DNA of 64,000 nt. It comes from Kaistella polysaccharea. Lineage in GTDB: Bacteria; Bacteroidota; Bacteroidia; Flavobacteriales; Weeksellaceae. A model generated the notes under the pieces. That model was not told the origin of the DNA. It did not search any database and saw only the letters and a list, made by a program, of their open reading frames with translations. The stretch spans positions 2,170,001 to 2,234,000 of the forward strand of contig NZ_CP084528.1 in the NCBI RefSeq assembly GCF_020410745.1, given 5' to 3'. Positions within the stretch are counted from its first letter, which is position 1, and each line of letters opens with the position of its first letter. This document shows, in pieces, positions 17,286 to 26,083 of the stretch. The position numbers and the translations under genes were made by a program.

Positions 17286-18037
17286 TAATTAAAAATTTTA
17301 GAATATTTCATAAATCCATTAATTGCCCAATTTCCGGTATAATACAGTGATTTTAAGGTTGAAAAATTCATATGTTCTTTGTAGACTAAATATTGATCTT
17401 TCATAATATTGGTTTTTTTCCGAGAAATACTGCTTGCATGCATTCTGTATTTGGCCATAGTTTTCGGCAGCGGTTTTCCGACCGGGATTTTCTTTAATAA
17501 ATTAAGCCACATCACGTGATCTTCCCGTTTGCTGCCCTTTGGAAAAAATTCTTTACCCACTCTTTCAGAATCGTACATTGAACTTAGAAGAGATAATCTG
17601 CACGTTTTTAATAAATTATCAAAAGTAACCTCTTTATCTGCCCTAAAATCTGTTAGTTTTGGGATCAAGTTTTCGTCACATCTTGCATAATTTGAGTAGG
17701 CGAGTTCTGCTTTTTCTTCTTTCATGAACTGAATCATTTCTTGAAGAAAATTGGGCTCCCAATAATCATCCGCATCTAAAAATGTGATGTATTTTCCGGT
17801 AGCTTTTTCAAGAGATAAATTTCTCGCGTGACCTGCGCCACAGTTTTTATCAGCAATGGTGAGAATTATACGTGGATCATTATAATTCTTAATGATTTCT
17901 ACGGTATTATCACTGGAGCAATCATCTGTAATTAGCCATTCAAAATCCTGAAAAGTTTGTGCTAAAACGGCCTGGATCGTTTCCATTATAAATGGCGCGG
18001 AATTGAAAGATGGCGTGATAATAGAAATCTCAGGCAT
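17285..18037 (-). CDS. Family 2 glycosyltransferase
   Basis: A 250-residue GT-A-fold enzyme. ISIITPSFNSAPFIMETI is the nucleotide-sugar-binding start, TDDCSSDNT the conserved aspartates, GAGHARNLSLEKATGKYITFLDADD the acceptor loop and DxD metal motif (LDADDYW), and KREDHVMWL the distal ED motif containing the probable catalytic Asp. It resembles sugar transferases for lipopolysaccharide or capsule, with an unknown sugar. No transmembrane segment is seen. A -7 box TATCTTTG lies at 18062-18055 on the minus strand. Confidence 0.9.
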   Translation of the reverse strand: MPEISIITPSFNSAPFIMETIQAVLAQTFQDFEWLITDDCSSDNTVEIIKNYNDPRIILTIADKNCGAGHARNLSLEKATGKYITFLDADDYWEPNFLQEMIQFMKEEKAELAYSNYARCDENLIPKLTDFRADKEVTFDNLLKTCRLSLLSSMYDSERVGKEFFPKGSKREDHVMWLNLLKKIPVGKPLPKTMAKYRMHASSISRKKTNIMKDQYLVYKEHMNFSTLKSLYYTGNWAINGFMKYSKIFN

Positions 18038-18054
18038 AAAAATTTGTTTCTAAG

Positions 18055-18062
18055 CAAAGATA
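18055..18062 (-). promoter_or_regulatory. -7 element of the glycosyltransferase gene
   Basis: Minus-strand TATCTTTG, matching TAnnTTTG, about 18 bases before the start at 18037. Confidence 0.5.
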
Positions 18063-18134
18063 TTAATATTTATATTCTGTTTAGAGCGGTATGCATTTTG
18101 TAAACAATTATGCAACACATAAAAAATATCTATT

Positions 18135-18596
18135 ATGAAAAAGCTATTGTTAATGAGTACGTCGGTATTGTTTGCGTTGGCAGTTAGCTGCAGAAGTGAC
18201 GACAGCTCTGATAACTCGGATAAGATGAAACTCCAAGGAAATTGGCAACCGGACAAAATTGTAACTACAACTACCGCTAATGGGGGAAGTACAACTACAA
18301 CAGTTGTTACTGATAATTGCCAGAAAAAAGGCAGAATTACATTTACCACAGATACATCAGGTAAAATAAAATACTATGACAACAGCAATGGAACTTGCAC
18401 CATGTTATTCGATTTGCCTATTGAATACACCTACAATCCAGATACAAAAGCCTTTTCTATTACTACAAATGGTAATAAAATGGACGGAGCAATTACCACT
18501 TTAACAAATAGTAATATGGTGGTTTATTATGTTGATAAGAGTAATTCTTCCAGTATTAATAAGATCGAAATCTCGGCGACGAAAGTTGCGAATTAA
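18135..18596 (+). CDS. Small lipocalin-like lipoprotein
   Basis: A 153-residue protein with lipobox AVSC (Cys19) after a standard signal peptide. It then has KLQGNWQPDKIVTTTT, the GNW pattern that opens lipocalin-like (LPF) Bacteroidetes lipoproteins, followed by a beta-rich region with CTMLFDLPIEYTYNPDTKAFSI. The ligand is unknown. It is monocistronic with a terminator at 18620-18647. Confidence 0.72.
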   Translation: MKKLLLMSTSVLFALAVSCRSDDSSDNSDKMKLQGNWQPDKIVTTTTANGGSTTTTVVTDNCQKKGRITFTTDTSGKIKYYDNSNGTCTMLFDLPIEYTYNPDTKAFSITTNGNKMDGAITTLTNSNMVVYYVDKSNSSSINKIEISATKVAN

Positions 18597-18619
18597 TTTT
18601 AAGTTTTTTTACACAGAAG

Positions 18620-18647
18620 TCCTCATCAGAAATGGTGAGGATTTTTT
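18620..18647 (+). terminator. Rho-independent terminator
   Basis: An 8-bp stem (TCCTCATC / GGTGAGGA, with a G-U wobble) and a T-run, between the lipoprotein gene and leuS. Confidence 0.75.
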
Positions 18648-18660
18648 CATTTCAAAACCT

Positions 18661-18668
18661 TAAATTTG
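18661..18668 (+). promoter_or_regulatory. -7 element of leuS
   Basis: TAAATTTG, 21 bases before the leuS ATG at 18690. Confidence 0.45.
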
Positions 18669-18689
18669 TGACTTATTTAAAATTAAAGA

Positions 18690-21602
18690 ATGTTTTACGA
18701 CCATCAATCGATCGAAAAAAAGTGGCAGAAATTCTGGCAAGAAAATCAAACTAACAAAACTGATAATACTACCGATAAACCAAAATTTTATGTTTTGGAT
18801 ATGTTTCCTTATCCTTCTGGAGCGGGTTTACACGTTGGTCATCCGCTCGGTTATATCGCTTCTGACATTTATGCAAGGTATAAGAGACATCAAGGATTTA
18901 ATGTTTTGCATCCGATTGGTTACGATTCATTCGGGCTTCCAGCAGAACAATATGCGATCCAAACAGGTCAGCATCCTGCTATAACGACCGAAGAGAATAT
19001 TACGCGCTACGAACAGCAAATGCGCAGAATTGGTTTTTCATTTGACTGGAGTAGGGAAGTGAGAACTTCTGATGCTTCTTATTACAAATGGACGCAGTGG
19101 ATTTTCATTCAACTTTTTGATTCGTGGTATAACAAATCTACCGATAGAGCTGAGCCTATTTCAGAATTGATTCGTCATTTTGAAAATCAGGGAACTGATA
19201 ATTTATCAGCAGTTCAAAACGATATTTTAAATTTTACAGCAGAAGAGTGGAAAGGTGCTTCTGAATTAGATCAACAAGATATTTTGTTAAACTACCGTTT
19301 AGCTTATCGTGCGGAAACAACGGTGAATTGGTGCCCAGGTTTAGGAACAGTATTGGCGAATGATGAGGTAAAAGATGGTAAATCTGAAAGAGGAGGTTTC
19401 CCCGTTTTTCAAAAGAAAATGATGCAGTGGAGTATGCGTATTACTGCGTACTCTGAAAGATTACTGCAAGGTCTAAACTCTTTAGATTGGCCGCAACCAT
19501 TGAAAGATGCGCAGGAATACTGGATTGGAAAATCTCAGGGAGCACTCGTGACTTTTGATGTTGAAGATGCTCAAGAAAAAATATCCGTGTTCACCACACG
19601 TCCCGACACTATATTTGGAGCTACATTTATGGTTTTAGCGCCAGAGAATCCTTTGGTTAAAACTTTAACAATAGAAGGTCAAAAAGAGGAAGTTGAAAAC
19701 TACATCGAACAAACTTCTAAGAAAACAGAGCGTGATCGTATGTCTGACGTGAAAAATGTGAGTGGTGTGTTCACTGGATCATATGCTTTAAATCCTTTTA
19801 CCAATGCAGAAATGCCGGTTTATATTTCTGATTACGTGCTGATGGGTTACGGAACTGGCGCTGTAATGGCCGTTCCGGCACATGATGAACGTGATCACCG
19901 TTTTGCGAAAAAATTCGATTTGACCATTGTCAATGTCATTGAAAATGATGTCGATATTCAGGAAGAGTCATTTGATTCGAAAGATTCGGTTTGCGTGAAT
20001 TCAGAATTTTTAAATGGTTTAAAATATGACGACGCCAAATCATTAATTATTTCTGAAATTGAAAAGAGAAATATCGGACACGGAACAACCAATTACAGAC
20101 AGCGAGATGCTGTTTTCTCCCGTCAGCGATATTGGGGCGAACCGGTTCCTGTATATTATAAAGAAGGAATGCCGTACACTTTGCCGATTTCTGCTTTGCC
20201 TTTGGAACTTCCAGAAGTTGAGAAATACTTACCAACTGAAGATGGCGATCCACCTTTAGGAAACGCTAAAACATTTGGTTGGGATGAATCCAAGCAGAAA
20301 GTTGTTTCTACTGATTTAATTAATAATGAAACAGTATTTCCTTTAGAGTTATCGACGATGCCAGGATGGGCAGGGAGTTCTTGGTATTTCTTACGATATA
20401 TGGATCCGAATAATGAGGATGTTTTTACGGATAAAAATCTTTCCGATTATTGGGGGCAAGTAGATTTATATATTGGTGGAAGCGAACACGCAACCGGACA
20501 TTTACTCTATTCCCGTTTCTGGAATATGTTTATGAAAGATCGAGGTTACATTAACCACGAAGAACCTTTCAAAAAACTTATTAATCAGGGAATGATTTTG
20601 GGGATGAGTGCGTTAGCGTATAGGTTTAATTATAATGAAACTTTAAATGGTATTTCAAAATCCGTTTATGTTTCTAAGAAAGTTGTTGATAATATAGAAG
20701 ATAAAGAAAATATTAAGGCATTAGAAGATATAGTTTTAAAAAAATTCCCTGTAGGAATTCTTAATAAAGATCACTTTCAAAAAATCCACGTTGATGTTTC
20801 TTTATTAAAAGGCGGAACGGATGAACTCGATACCGAAAAATTTAGAAACTGGCGCTCAGAATTTGCTGAGGCAGAATTTATTTTAGAAGACGGAAAATAC
20901 ATTTGCGAAAGAGAAGTCGAAAAAATGTCCAAGTCAAAATACAATGTCGTGAATCCTGATGATATTTGTGATGAATTTGGCGCCGACTGTTTGCGGTTGT
21001 ATGAAATGTTCCTGGGACCATTAGAACAATCAAAACCATGGAATACACAAGGTTTAAGTGGAGTTTATGGTTTCTTAAAAAAATTCTATAACCTCTATTT
21101 TAATGGAAATAATTTCTATGTTTCGGAGGAAGAACCAACCAGACAAGAATACAAAATTCTGCATACTTTAATTAAAAAAGTAGTTTTTGATATTGATAAT
21201 TTCTCGTTCAATACCTCTGTTTCTCAGTTTATGATCGCCGTCAACGAATTGCAAAAACTGAAAACAAATAAAAGAGCGATCTTAGAACCTTTGGCCATTA
21301 TGGTTTCACCTTATGCACCACACATCGCGGAAGAATTGTGGTATAATTTAGGAAATAATAATTCTATCGAATTTGCGCCGTTCCCCGAATTTCAAGAAAA
21401 ATATCTTGTTGAAGATGAAATTGCATATCCGGTAAGTTTTAATGGTAAAATGAGGTTTAAGCTTAATTTACCTGCAGATTTATCAATTCCGGAGATTCAG
21501 GCGGCTGTTCTTGCAGATGACCGCACAAAAGAACAGTTGCAGGGAAATAATCCTAAAAAAGTGATCATTGTCCCGAAAAAAATAATTAATATTGTCCTTT
21601 AG
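18690..21602 (+). CDS. leuS: Leucyl-tRNA synthetase
   Basis: A 970-residue class I synthetase, longer than E. coli LeuS (860). The HIGH signature is HVGH (residues 48-51), with PYPSGAGLHVGHPLGY around it. The editing domain is in the middle (FTTRPDTIFGATFMVLAPE; GTGAVMAVPAHDERDHRF). The catalytic core resumes at MPGWAGSSWYFLRYM and the KMSKS loop is at residues 745-749. An extra region of roughly 110 residues lies between the MILGM segment and KMSKS and is Lys/Glu/Asp-rich, probably accounting for the length. The C-terminal anticodon domain ends normally. Confidence 0.97.
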   Translation: MFYDHQSIEKKWQKFWQENQTNKTDNTTDKPKFYVLDMFPYPSGAGLHVGHPLGYIASDIYARYKRHQGFNVLHPIGYDSFGLPAEQYAIQTGQHPAITTEENITRYEQQMRRIGFSFDWSREVRTSDASYYKWTQWIFIQLFDSWYNKSTDRAEPISELIRHFENQGTDNLSAVQNDILNFTAEEWKGASELDQQDILLNYRLAYRAETTVNWCPGLGTVLANDEVKDGKSERGGFPVFQKKMMQWSMRITAYSERLLQGLNSLDWPQPLKDAQEYWIGKSQGALVTFDVEDAQEKISVFTTRPDTIFGATFMVLAPENPLVKTLTIEGQKEEVENYIEQTSKKTERDRMSDVKNVSGVFTGSYALNPFTNAEMPVYISDYVLMGYGTGAVMAVPAHDERDHRFAKKFDLTIVNVIENDVDIQEESFDSKDSVCVNSEFLNGLKYDDAKSLIISEIEKRNIGHGTTNYRQRDAVFSRQRYWGEPVPVYYKEGMPYTLPISALPLELPEVEKYLPTEDGDPPLGNAKTFGWDESKQKVVSTDLINNETVFPLELSTMPGWAGSSWYFLRYMDPNNEDVFTDKNLSDYWGQVDLYIGGSEHATGHLLYSRFWNMFMKDRGYINHEEPFKKLINQGMILGMSALAYRFNYNETLNGISKSVYVSKKVVDNIEDKENIKALEDIVLKKFPVGILNKDHFQKIHVDVSLLKGGTDELDTEKFRNWRSEFAEAEFILEDGKYICEREVEKMSKSKYNVVNPDDICDEFGADCLRLYEMFLGPLEQSKPWNTQGLSGVYGFLKKFYNLYFNGNNFYVSEEEPTRQEYKILHTLIKKVVFDIDNFSFNTSVSQFMIAVNELQKLKTNKRAILEPLAIMVSPYAPHIAEELWYNLGNNNSIEFAPFPEFQEKYLVEDEIAYPVSFNGKMRFKLNLPADLSIPEIQAAVLADDRTKEQLQGNNPKKVIIVPKKIINIVL

Positions 21603-21782
21603 AGAAATTATAAGGAATTTCTAGATAAAACAATCAAATAAAGGAAGCCTTATTTTTATTAAATTTTTAACCGTTCATCTTATTTTGACGATTAATAGCA
21701 ATAATCCATATATTTTTTGATGATATATGAATGTTAAACTTCAGTAACATTGAAAAAAATATTTCTATTCACCTTCAATAAC

Positions 21783-21808
21783 TTGCACGATTAAATATTT
21801 TAACTTTA
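21783..21808 (+). promoter_or_regulatory. Candidate promoter of the TonB-system operon
   Basis: TTG at 21783-21785 and TAACTTTA at 21801-21808, one base off TAnnTTTG, with correct spacing. It lies 51 bases before the exbB start. It is the best candidate I see in the 257-base gap after leuS. Confidence 0.35.
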
Positions 21809-21859
21809 TTTTACAGCTCGAAAAAATTTAAAAAAATAACAATTATAATTTAGTTTAGT

Positions 21860-22723
21860 ATGGAAATGAATGTTTCAAACAACGAGGAGCAAGTAGTTGC
21901 TAAAAATTTAGGAGGATTAAATCCGGCCTTAATACTGCCTATTCTTTTGGTAATAGGGTATTTAATATATTACTTTGTACTAGGTAATCCAGGAAACTTT
22001 AAAGCTGATCCAAGGCTTAACGGAGCTTCTGTAGCATTCTCTGGTTTGGAAACGAAGGAATTACATCCTGAAGGTTTTATGGGAATTATATACATGGGTG
22101 GTGTAATTGTACCAATCCTTATTTCATTTATGATTATCGTAATCGTATTCTCAATTGAAAGAGCATTGGTTCTTAAGAAAGCTGCAGGTGCAGGAAATGT
22201 AGACAGTTTTGTTTTAAACGTAAGAAGATTGCTAAATCAAAATAAAGTTGATGAAGCGATTGAAGAATGTGACAGACAAGAAGGTTCTGTTGGTAATGTT
22301 GTAAAAGAAGGTTTAACTACCTACAAAGCATTATCCCATGACACTAGTTTGAATAAAGAGCAGAAAATGGTTGCATTAAACAAATCAATCGAAGAAGCTA
22401 CCACACTTGAAATGCCGATGTTGGAGAAAAACATGATGATTCTTTCTACATTAGGTACTGTAGCAACCTTAGTTGCACTATTAGGAACGGTAATCGGGAT
22501 GATTAAAGCTTTCCAGGCGTTAGGTTCAGGAGGTGGAACACCAGATTCAGCTGCATTATCAATCGGTATTTCTGAGGCTTTGATTAACACAGCTTTAGGT
22601 ATTGGTACTTCTGCAGTTGCGATTATTTTCTATAACTATTTTACTTCTAAGATTGACGGATTAACGTTCAAAATTGACGAGATCGCAATGTCAATCCAAC
22701 AGTCTTTCGCTGAATTCCACTAA
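21860..22723 (+). CDS. exbB: MotA/TolQ/ExbB proton channel family protein
   Basis: A 287-residue inner-membrane protein with hydrophobic segments at about 23-42, 75-100, 195-220 and 240-260. The late region (LSTLGTVATLVALLGTVIGMIKAFQALG, then ALSIGISEALINTALGIGTSAVAII) is the MotA/TolQ/ExbB domain. With ExbD it forms the proton-driven motor that energises TonB. The N-terminal extra segment before the first core helix (residues 17-100) is common in Bacteroidetes. It is the first gene of an operon with two exbD genes and tonB. Confidence 0.92.
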   Translation: MEMNVSNNEEQVVAKNLGGLNPALILPILLVIGYLIYYFVLGNPGNFKADPRLNGASVAFSGLETKELHPEGFMGIIYMGGVIVPILISFMIIVIVFSIERALVLKKAAGAGNVDSFVLNVRRLLNQNKVDEAIEECDRQEGSVGNVVKEGLTTYKALSHDTSLNKEQKMVALNKSIEEATTLEMPMLEKNMMILSTLGTVATLVALLGTVIGMIKAFQALGSGGGTPDSAALSIGISEALINTALGIGTSAVAIIFYNYFTSKIDGLTFKIDEIAMSIQQSFAEFH

Positions 22724-22798
22724 GAATTTCGCACTGATTGGAGATCCGGTATTTTAATGGATCTCAAAAAACAGAAGTTTAATATAAAATAATTTACA

Positions 22799-23401
22799 AT
22801 GGCGAGAGTCAAACCAAAAAGACATAATATAAGGGTAGATATGACGGCGATGACCGATGTATCATTTCTACTCCTTACATTCTTTATCCTTACGGCTCAG
22901 TTTGCAAAACCTGATGTCGAGACGATTACCACGCCATCTTCTATATCTGAAAAGTTACTTCCAGATGCCAGTTTAATGACTATTTTGAGTACAACAGACG
23001 GAAGATTCTATTTTACCCCCGTGGAAAATCCGAAAGAGCGAATGGCTCTTTTAGAAAAAATGGGAGAAAAATATGGTATGAAATTTAATGACCAGGAGAA
23101 AGTTGCTTTTGCAAATGCACAATCGATAGGGGTTCCAATGAATCAATTGAAAGGTTTTTTGGATCTTAAAGACGAAGACCGTAAAGCTTTCAAAAGCAAA
23201 ACGGGAATTCCGATGGACAGTGCAAATGCGCAGTTAATCGATTGGGTACAACAAAGTTTAGCCGTAAATCCTGATTATAAATTAGCGATTAAAGGTGACA
23301 CGCAAACAAAGTATCCGAAAGTGAAAGCTTTATTTGAAGGATTAAGAGATATAGATTTCTTGAAGTTCTGGTTAATAACAAGTCAAGAAACGGCACAATA
23401 A
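22799..23401 (+). CDS. exbD: ExbD family biopolymer transport protein (first copy)
   Basis: A 200-residue protein with a short cytoplasmic start (MARVKPKRHNIRVDMTAMTDVSFLLLTFFIL) and one membrane helix. The Asp in DVSFLLLTFF is the channel aspartate of ExbD/TolR. The remaining 150 residues form a periplasmic domain with a helical insert (about 60-130) absent from E. coli ExbD. It lies 75 bases after exbB and 7 bases before the second copy. Confidence 0.9.
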   Translation: MARVKPKRHNIRVDMTAMTDVSFLLLTFFILTAQFAKPDVETITTPSSISEKLLPDASLMTILSTTDGRFYFTPVENPKERMALLEKMGEKYGMKFNDQEKVAFANAQSIGVPMNQLKGFLDLKDEDRKAFKSKTGIPMDSANAQLIDWVQQSLAVNPDYKLAIKGDTQTKYPKVKALFEGLRDIDFLKFWLITSQETAQ

Positions 23402-23408
23402 GTAAGAA

Positions 23409-23978
23409 ATGGCAGAAGTACAAGTAAAAGATAGCAGTGGGAAAGGCGGAAAGGTGCGCTCCAAAAAGCAGGTACCTCACGTAGATTTAACTCCCATGGT
23501 AGATTTGGCGTTCCTTTTGATCACTTTCTTTATGTTGGTGACCACTTTCAACAAACCGAATGTGATGGACTTAGGACTTCCGGCAAAACCGAAAGACAAC
23601 CAAAAGGCACCTGATACAGAAATTGATTTAACGAACTCCCTTTCCCTGATTATTGGGAAAGACAATAGAATTTTCTATCATCAGTTAGACCAGGCAGGTT
23701 TGAACGATCAAACCTTGCAGGAAACGAGTTTTGATAGAAATGGGATTACAAAAGTAATTGAGCAGGCAAAAGCCCGAGCTAAAGATCCAACTAAGTTTAC
23801 GGTGATCATTAAGCCTACGGACGATGCAGTATATAAAAACTTCGTAGATATTCTAGATGAAATGGCAATAACCAAGAACGAAATATATGGGGTAACCGAT
23901 ATTAAATCGTGGGAACAGGCTGTTTATGATAAAAAAGTAGAAGGTTCAGCGCCAGCGCCGGCAACTCCTACAAAATAG
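23409..23978 (+). CDS. exbD: ExbD family biopolymer transport protein (second copy)
   Basis: A 189-residue paralogue of the preceding gene. The N-terminal motif KQVPHVDLTPMVDLAFLLITFFMLVTTF carries the conserved Asp of the membrane helix, and PTDDAVYKNFVDILDEMAI is the typical ExbD periplasmic segment. The C-terminus is Ala/Pro-rich (APAPATPTK). Tandem non-identical exbD genes are typical of Bacteroidetes TonB operons; the two may form a heteromeric periplasmic unit. Confidence 0.9.
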   Translation: MAEVQVKDSSGKGGKVRSKKQVPHVDLTPMVDLAFLLITFFMLVTTFNKPNVMDLGLPAKPKDNQKAPDTEIDLTNSLSLIIGKDNRIFYHQLDQAGLNDQTLQETSFDRNGITKVIEQAKARAKDPTKFTVIIKPTDDAVYKNFVDILDEMAITKNEIYGVTDIKSWEQAVYDKKVEGSAPAPATPTK

Positions 23979-24011
23979 AATACTACTGTTAAATAAATAA
24001 AAGAGAGAATA

Positions 24012-24845
24012 ATGGCAGATGAAACCACTTACAACTCGTTAGACGAGATTGTATTTGAAAATAGAAATAAAGCATATGGTGCCTATAATTTGCGTACAAA
24101 TTATAGATCAATGCTCACCAAGGCCTTCATCTTTGGAACAATTTTATTCTGTGTTGTAGCGATTACTCCATTTGTGATAATGAAAATTAAACAAATGACT
24201 GAAGTTAAAACACAAGAGGTAAATGCAAATTTGATTGATATTCTTCCCGAAGAAGAATTAATCATTGAAGCGCCGAAAGAAGAAGAACCGCCGCCACCAC
24301 CGCCGCCGCCGAAAGAAGAACCAAAAATTGAAGTTATTCAAAACGTGGTTCCAGAACCGACAAAAGCGCCTAAGGTAGAAACTCCGCCGCCACCGATTAG
24401 TGAGCAGCTTAAGACAACTACTGGTGTGGTAGCACAGGAAGGTATAAAAGCTCCGGCTTATGCACCGCCACCGCCACCGCCATCAACTGGTAAAGTGCAA
24501 ACGGTAGAGGTGAAACCACAAATTTCAGAAACTCAGGTTTACACGGAAGTTGAGCAGTTAGCTGAATTCCCTGGAGGTATTAATAAATTTAGAGCTAATG
24601 TATCCAACAATTTTGATACTTCTGTAATGAGTGGTGATGAAGGTACAGTTAAAACTGAAGTCATATTTGTTGTTGAAAGAGACGGAACAATTACTGATGT
24701 TAAAGCAAATGGTCCTAATAAGGATTTCAATGCTGAAGCAGTAAGAACTGTGAAGTCGATTAAGAACAAATGGTCGCCAGCAAAAATTAACGGGAAATCG
24801 GTACGTTACCGTTACAGATTACCGCTAACGATGCAGTTTGAGTAA
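24012..24845 (+). CDS. tonB: Energy transducer TonB
   Basis: A 277-residue protein. The cytoplasmic start (SLDEIVFENRNKAYGAYNLR) is the segment seen in Bacteroidetes TonB; the membrane helix is about 36-57. A periplasmic Pro/Glu/Lys-rich spacer (about 85-165, with three blocks of consecutive prolines) is followed by the TonB C-terminal domain (about 195-277), seen in RDGTITDVKANGP, FNAEAVRTVKSI and WSPAKINGKSV. It couples the ExbB/ExbD motor to outer-membrane receptors, such as the one at 43147. The gene ends at a strong terminator, so the downstream genes may need their own promoter. Confidence 0.95.
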   Translation: MADETTYNSLDEIVFENRNKAYGAYNLRTNYRSMLTKAFIFGTILFCVVAITPFVIMKIKQMTEVKTQEVNANLIDILPEEELIIEAPKEEEPPPPPPPPKEEPKIEVIQNVVPEPTKAPKVETPPPPISEQLKTTTGVVAQEGIKAPAYAPPPPPPSTGKVQTVEVKPQISETQVYTEVEQLAEFPGGINKFRANVSNNFDTSVMSGDEGTVKTEVIFVVERDGTITDVKANGPNKDFNAEAVRTVKSIKNKWSPAKINGKSVRYRYRLPLTMQFE

Positions 24846-24866
24846 AAATTTTAATCAAATTATAGA

Positions 24867-24894
24867 AAAGAGAAGTGAATGCTTCTCTTTTTTT
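24867..24894 (+). terminator. Terminator after tonB
   Basis: A 9-bp stem (AAAGAGAAG / CTTCTCTTT) with a 6-base loop and a long T-run. Confidence 0.82.
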
Positions 24895-24904
24895 ATTTTT
24901 TTTG

Positions 24905-24912
24905 TAGTTTTG
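24905..24912 (+). promoter_or_regulatory. -7 element giving a near-leaderless mRNA
   Basis: TAGTTTTG matches TAnnTTTG and ends 6 bases before the ATG at 24919. Transcription would begin at or next to the start codon. A T-rich tract from the upstream terminator lies in the -33 area. Confidence 0.5.
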
Positions 24913-24918
24913 TGACCT

Positions 24919-25116
24919 ATGATTTTTAACTGGTTATCATTAGTTACTGGATTCTTCTACATCGTGTTAGGAATATTCGTAATTATATATAAATTTTTCG
25001 TAATTTTTTTAGATCCGAATATCGCCTATTCTTTGGGCGGTTTGCTTATTGCATACGGTATTTTTAGAATTGCCCGCTCAATCTACAGAATTCGTCAGCA
25101 ACGAAATGAAGAGTAA
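24919..25116 (+). CDS. Small two-helix membrane protein, unknown
   Basis: A 65-residue protein that is almost entirely two hydrophobic helices (about 5-28 and 35-52) followed by a basic tail (RSIYRIRQQRNEE). No family is recognised. It overlaps the start of the following PstS-like gene by 11 bases and is therefore translationally coupled to it, within the TonB locus. A predicted -7 box lies immediately before the start codon. Confidence 0.65.
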   Translation: MIFNWLSLVTGFFYIVLGIFVIIYKFFVIFLDPNIAYSLGGLLIAYGIFRIARSIYRIRQQRNEE

Positions 25117-25978
25117 AACACTAATTTTAATAGTAAGCTTTTTCACTTTTTTGATATCGTGTAAAAAGTCAGATCATGTCGTGGATACTCCACAGCAGGG
25201 AACGGTTACGCTGGAAGTGGATGAATCTTTTCGAAGTGTTTCCGAAGCACTCACGAGCAGATACATGGCTTTATATCCGAACACAAAAATCAAACTGGTT
25301 TTTAAGAAAGAAGATTTGGCTTTTCTTGATTTGCTAGAACGAAAAGTTCGTGTAATTGTAATGTCGCGTGAACTCAATGAAAGAGAAAAGAAAGCCTTTA
25401 AAGATAAAATAGATCTTGATTTGCAACCTGCAAGATTTGCTGCTGATGCTGTCATTTTTATCGTGTCGAAAGATTCGCCGCGGGAGACTATATCTGTGAA
25501 TGAATTGCACGAACTTTTAAAAAGTGATCAGAAAAAAATTATTTTTGATGGGACTAATTCTAGTAATCTAAACTTTGTAGCTCAGAAACTTAAAACAACT
25601 CCCGATCAATTAAAATATTCGATCATTAGTGGGAACAAAAATATCGCCGAACAATTGGTAAACCTTCCTGATAAAATTGGGGCTTTAAGTTTAAATACAC
25701 TTAGTCGACCTTATGATCCCGAATCAGAAGCGTTAAGAAATTCTGTAAAGATTTTAAAAGTTGTCGAAGGCAACAAAGCCTATGAACCGACTTTAGATAA
25801 TTTAGCGAATAGATCTTACCCGTTCAGCAGAATATTGTATTTTCTTACCAATGAGCCGTACTTCGGACTTGGAAATGGATTTATTCGATTTTCCTGTACG
25901 CAGCTTGGGCAGATTGTAGTTTCCAAAGAAGGTTTGCAACCGTATTACCTTTTCAGAAGAGAGGTTCAAATGCGTTAA
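25106..25978 (+). CDS. PstS-like phosphate-binding-family lipoprotein
   Basis: Starting at ATG 25106 the protein has 290 residues with lipobox LISC (Cys19). The rest has a periplasmic binding-protein fold: GTVTLEVDESFRSVSEALTSRY, RVIVMSRELNEREKKAF, PARFAADAVIFIVSKDSP, and SYPFSRILYFLTNEP, which is a PstS-type segment near the end. No phosphate ABC transporter is adjacent; in Bacteroidetes such solitary proteins accompany TonB operons, with unknown ligand. The in-frame ATG at 25049 is inside the preceding gene and would place hydrophilic residues ahead of the signal peptide, so it is rejected. Confidence 0.82.
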   Translation: MKSKTLILIVSFFTFLISCKKSDHVVDTPQQGTVTLEVDESFRSVSEALTSRYMALYPNTKIKLVFKKEDLAFLDLLERKVRVIVMSRELNEREKKAFKDKIDLDLQPARFAADAVIFIVSKDSPRETISVNELHELLKSDQKKIIFDGTNSSNLNFVAQKLKTTPDQLKYSIISGNKNIAEQLVNLPDKIGALSLNTLSRPYDPESEALRNSVKILKVVEGNKAYEPTLDNLANRSYPFSRILYFLTNEPYFGLGNGFIRFSCTQLGQIVVSKEGLQPYYLFRREVQMR

Positions 25979-26083
25979 AAAATCTTAAAAAATCCTTACT
26001 GACCGTCATTATAAATTTTTGGTATAAAAATTGGGAGTGAAGTCAGTACATAGTTATTTATAAAAACAATTAAACAATTTAAA

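Noticed and set aside
16025-18037. Sigma factor plus neighbours as a regulatory or surface-glycan system
   Set aside because: The sigma factor is convergent with the glycosyltransferase pair and there is no anti-sigma gene.
25049-25105. Longer start for the PstS-like lipoprotein
   Set aside because: The extension overlaps the previous gene and precedes the signal peptide with hydrophilic residues.
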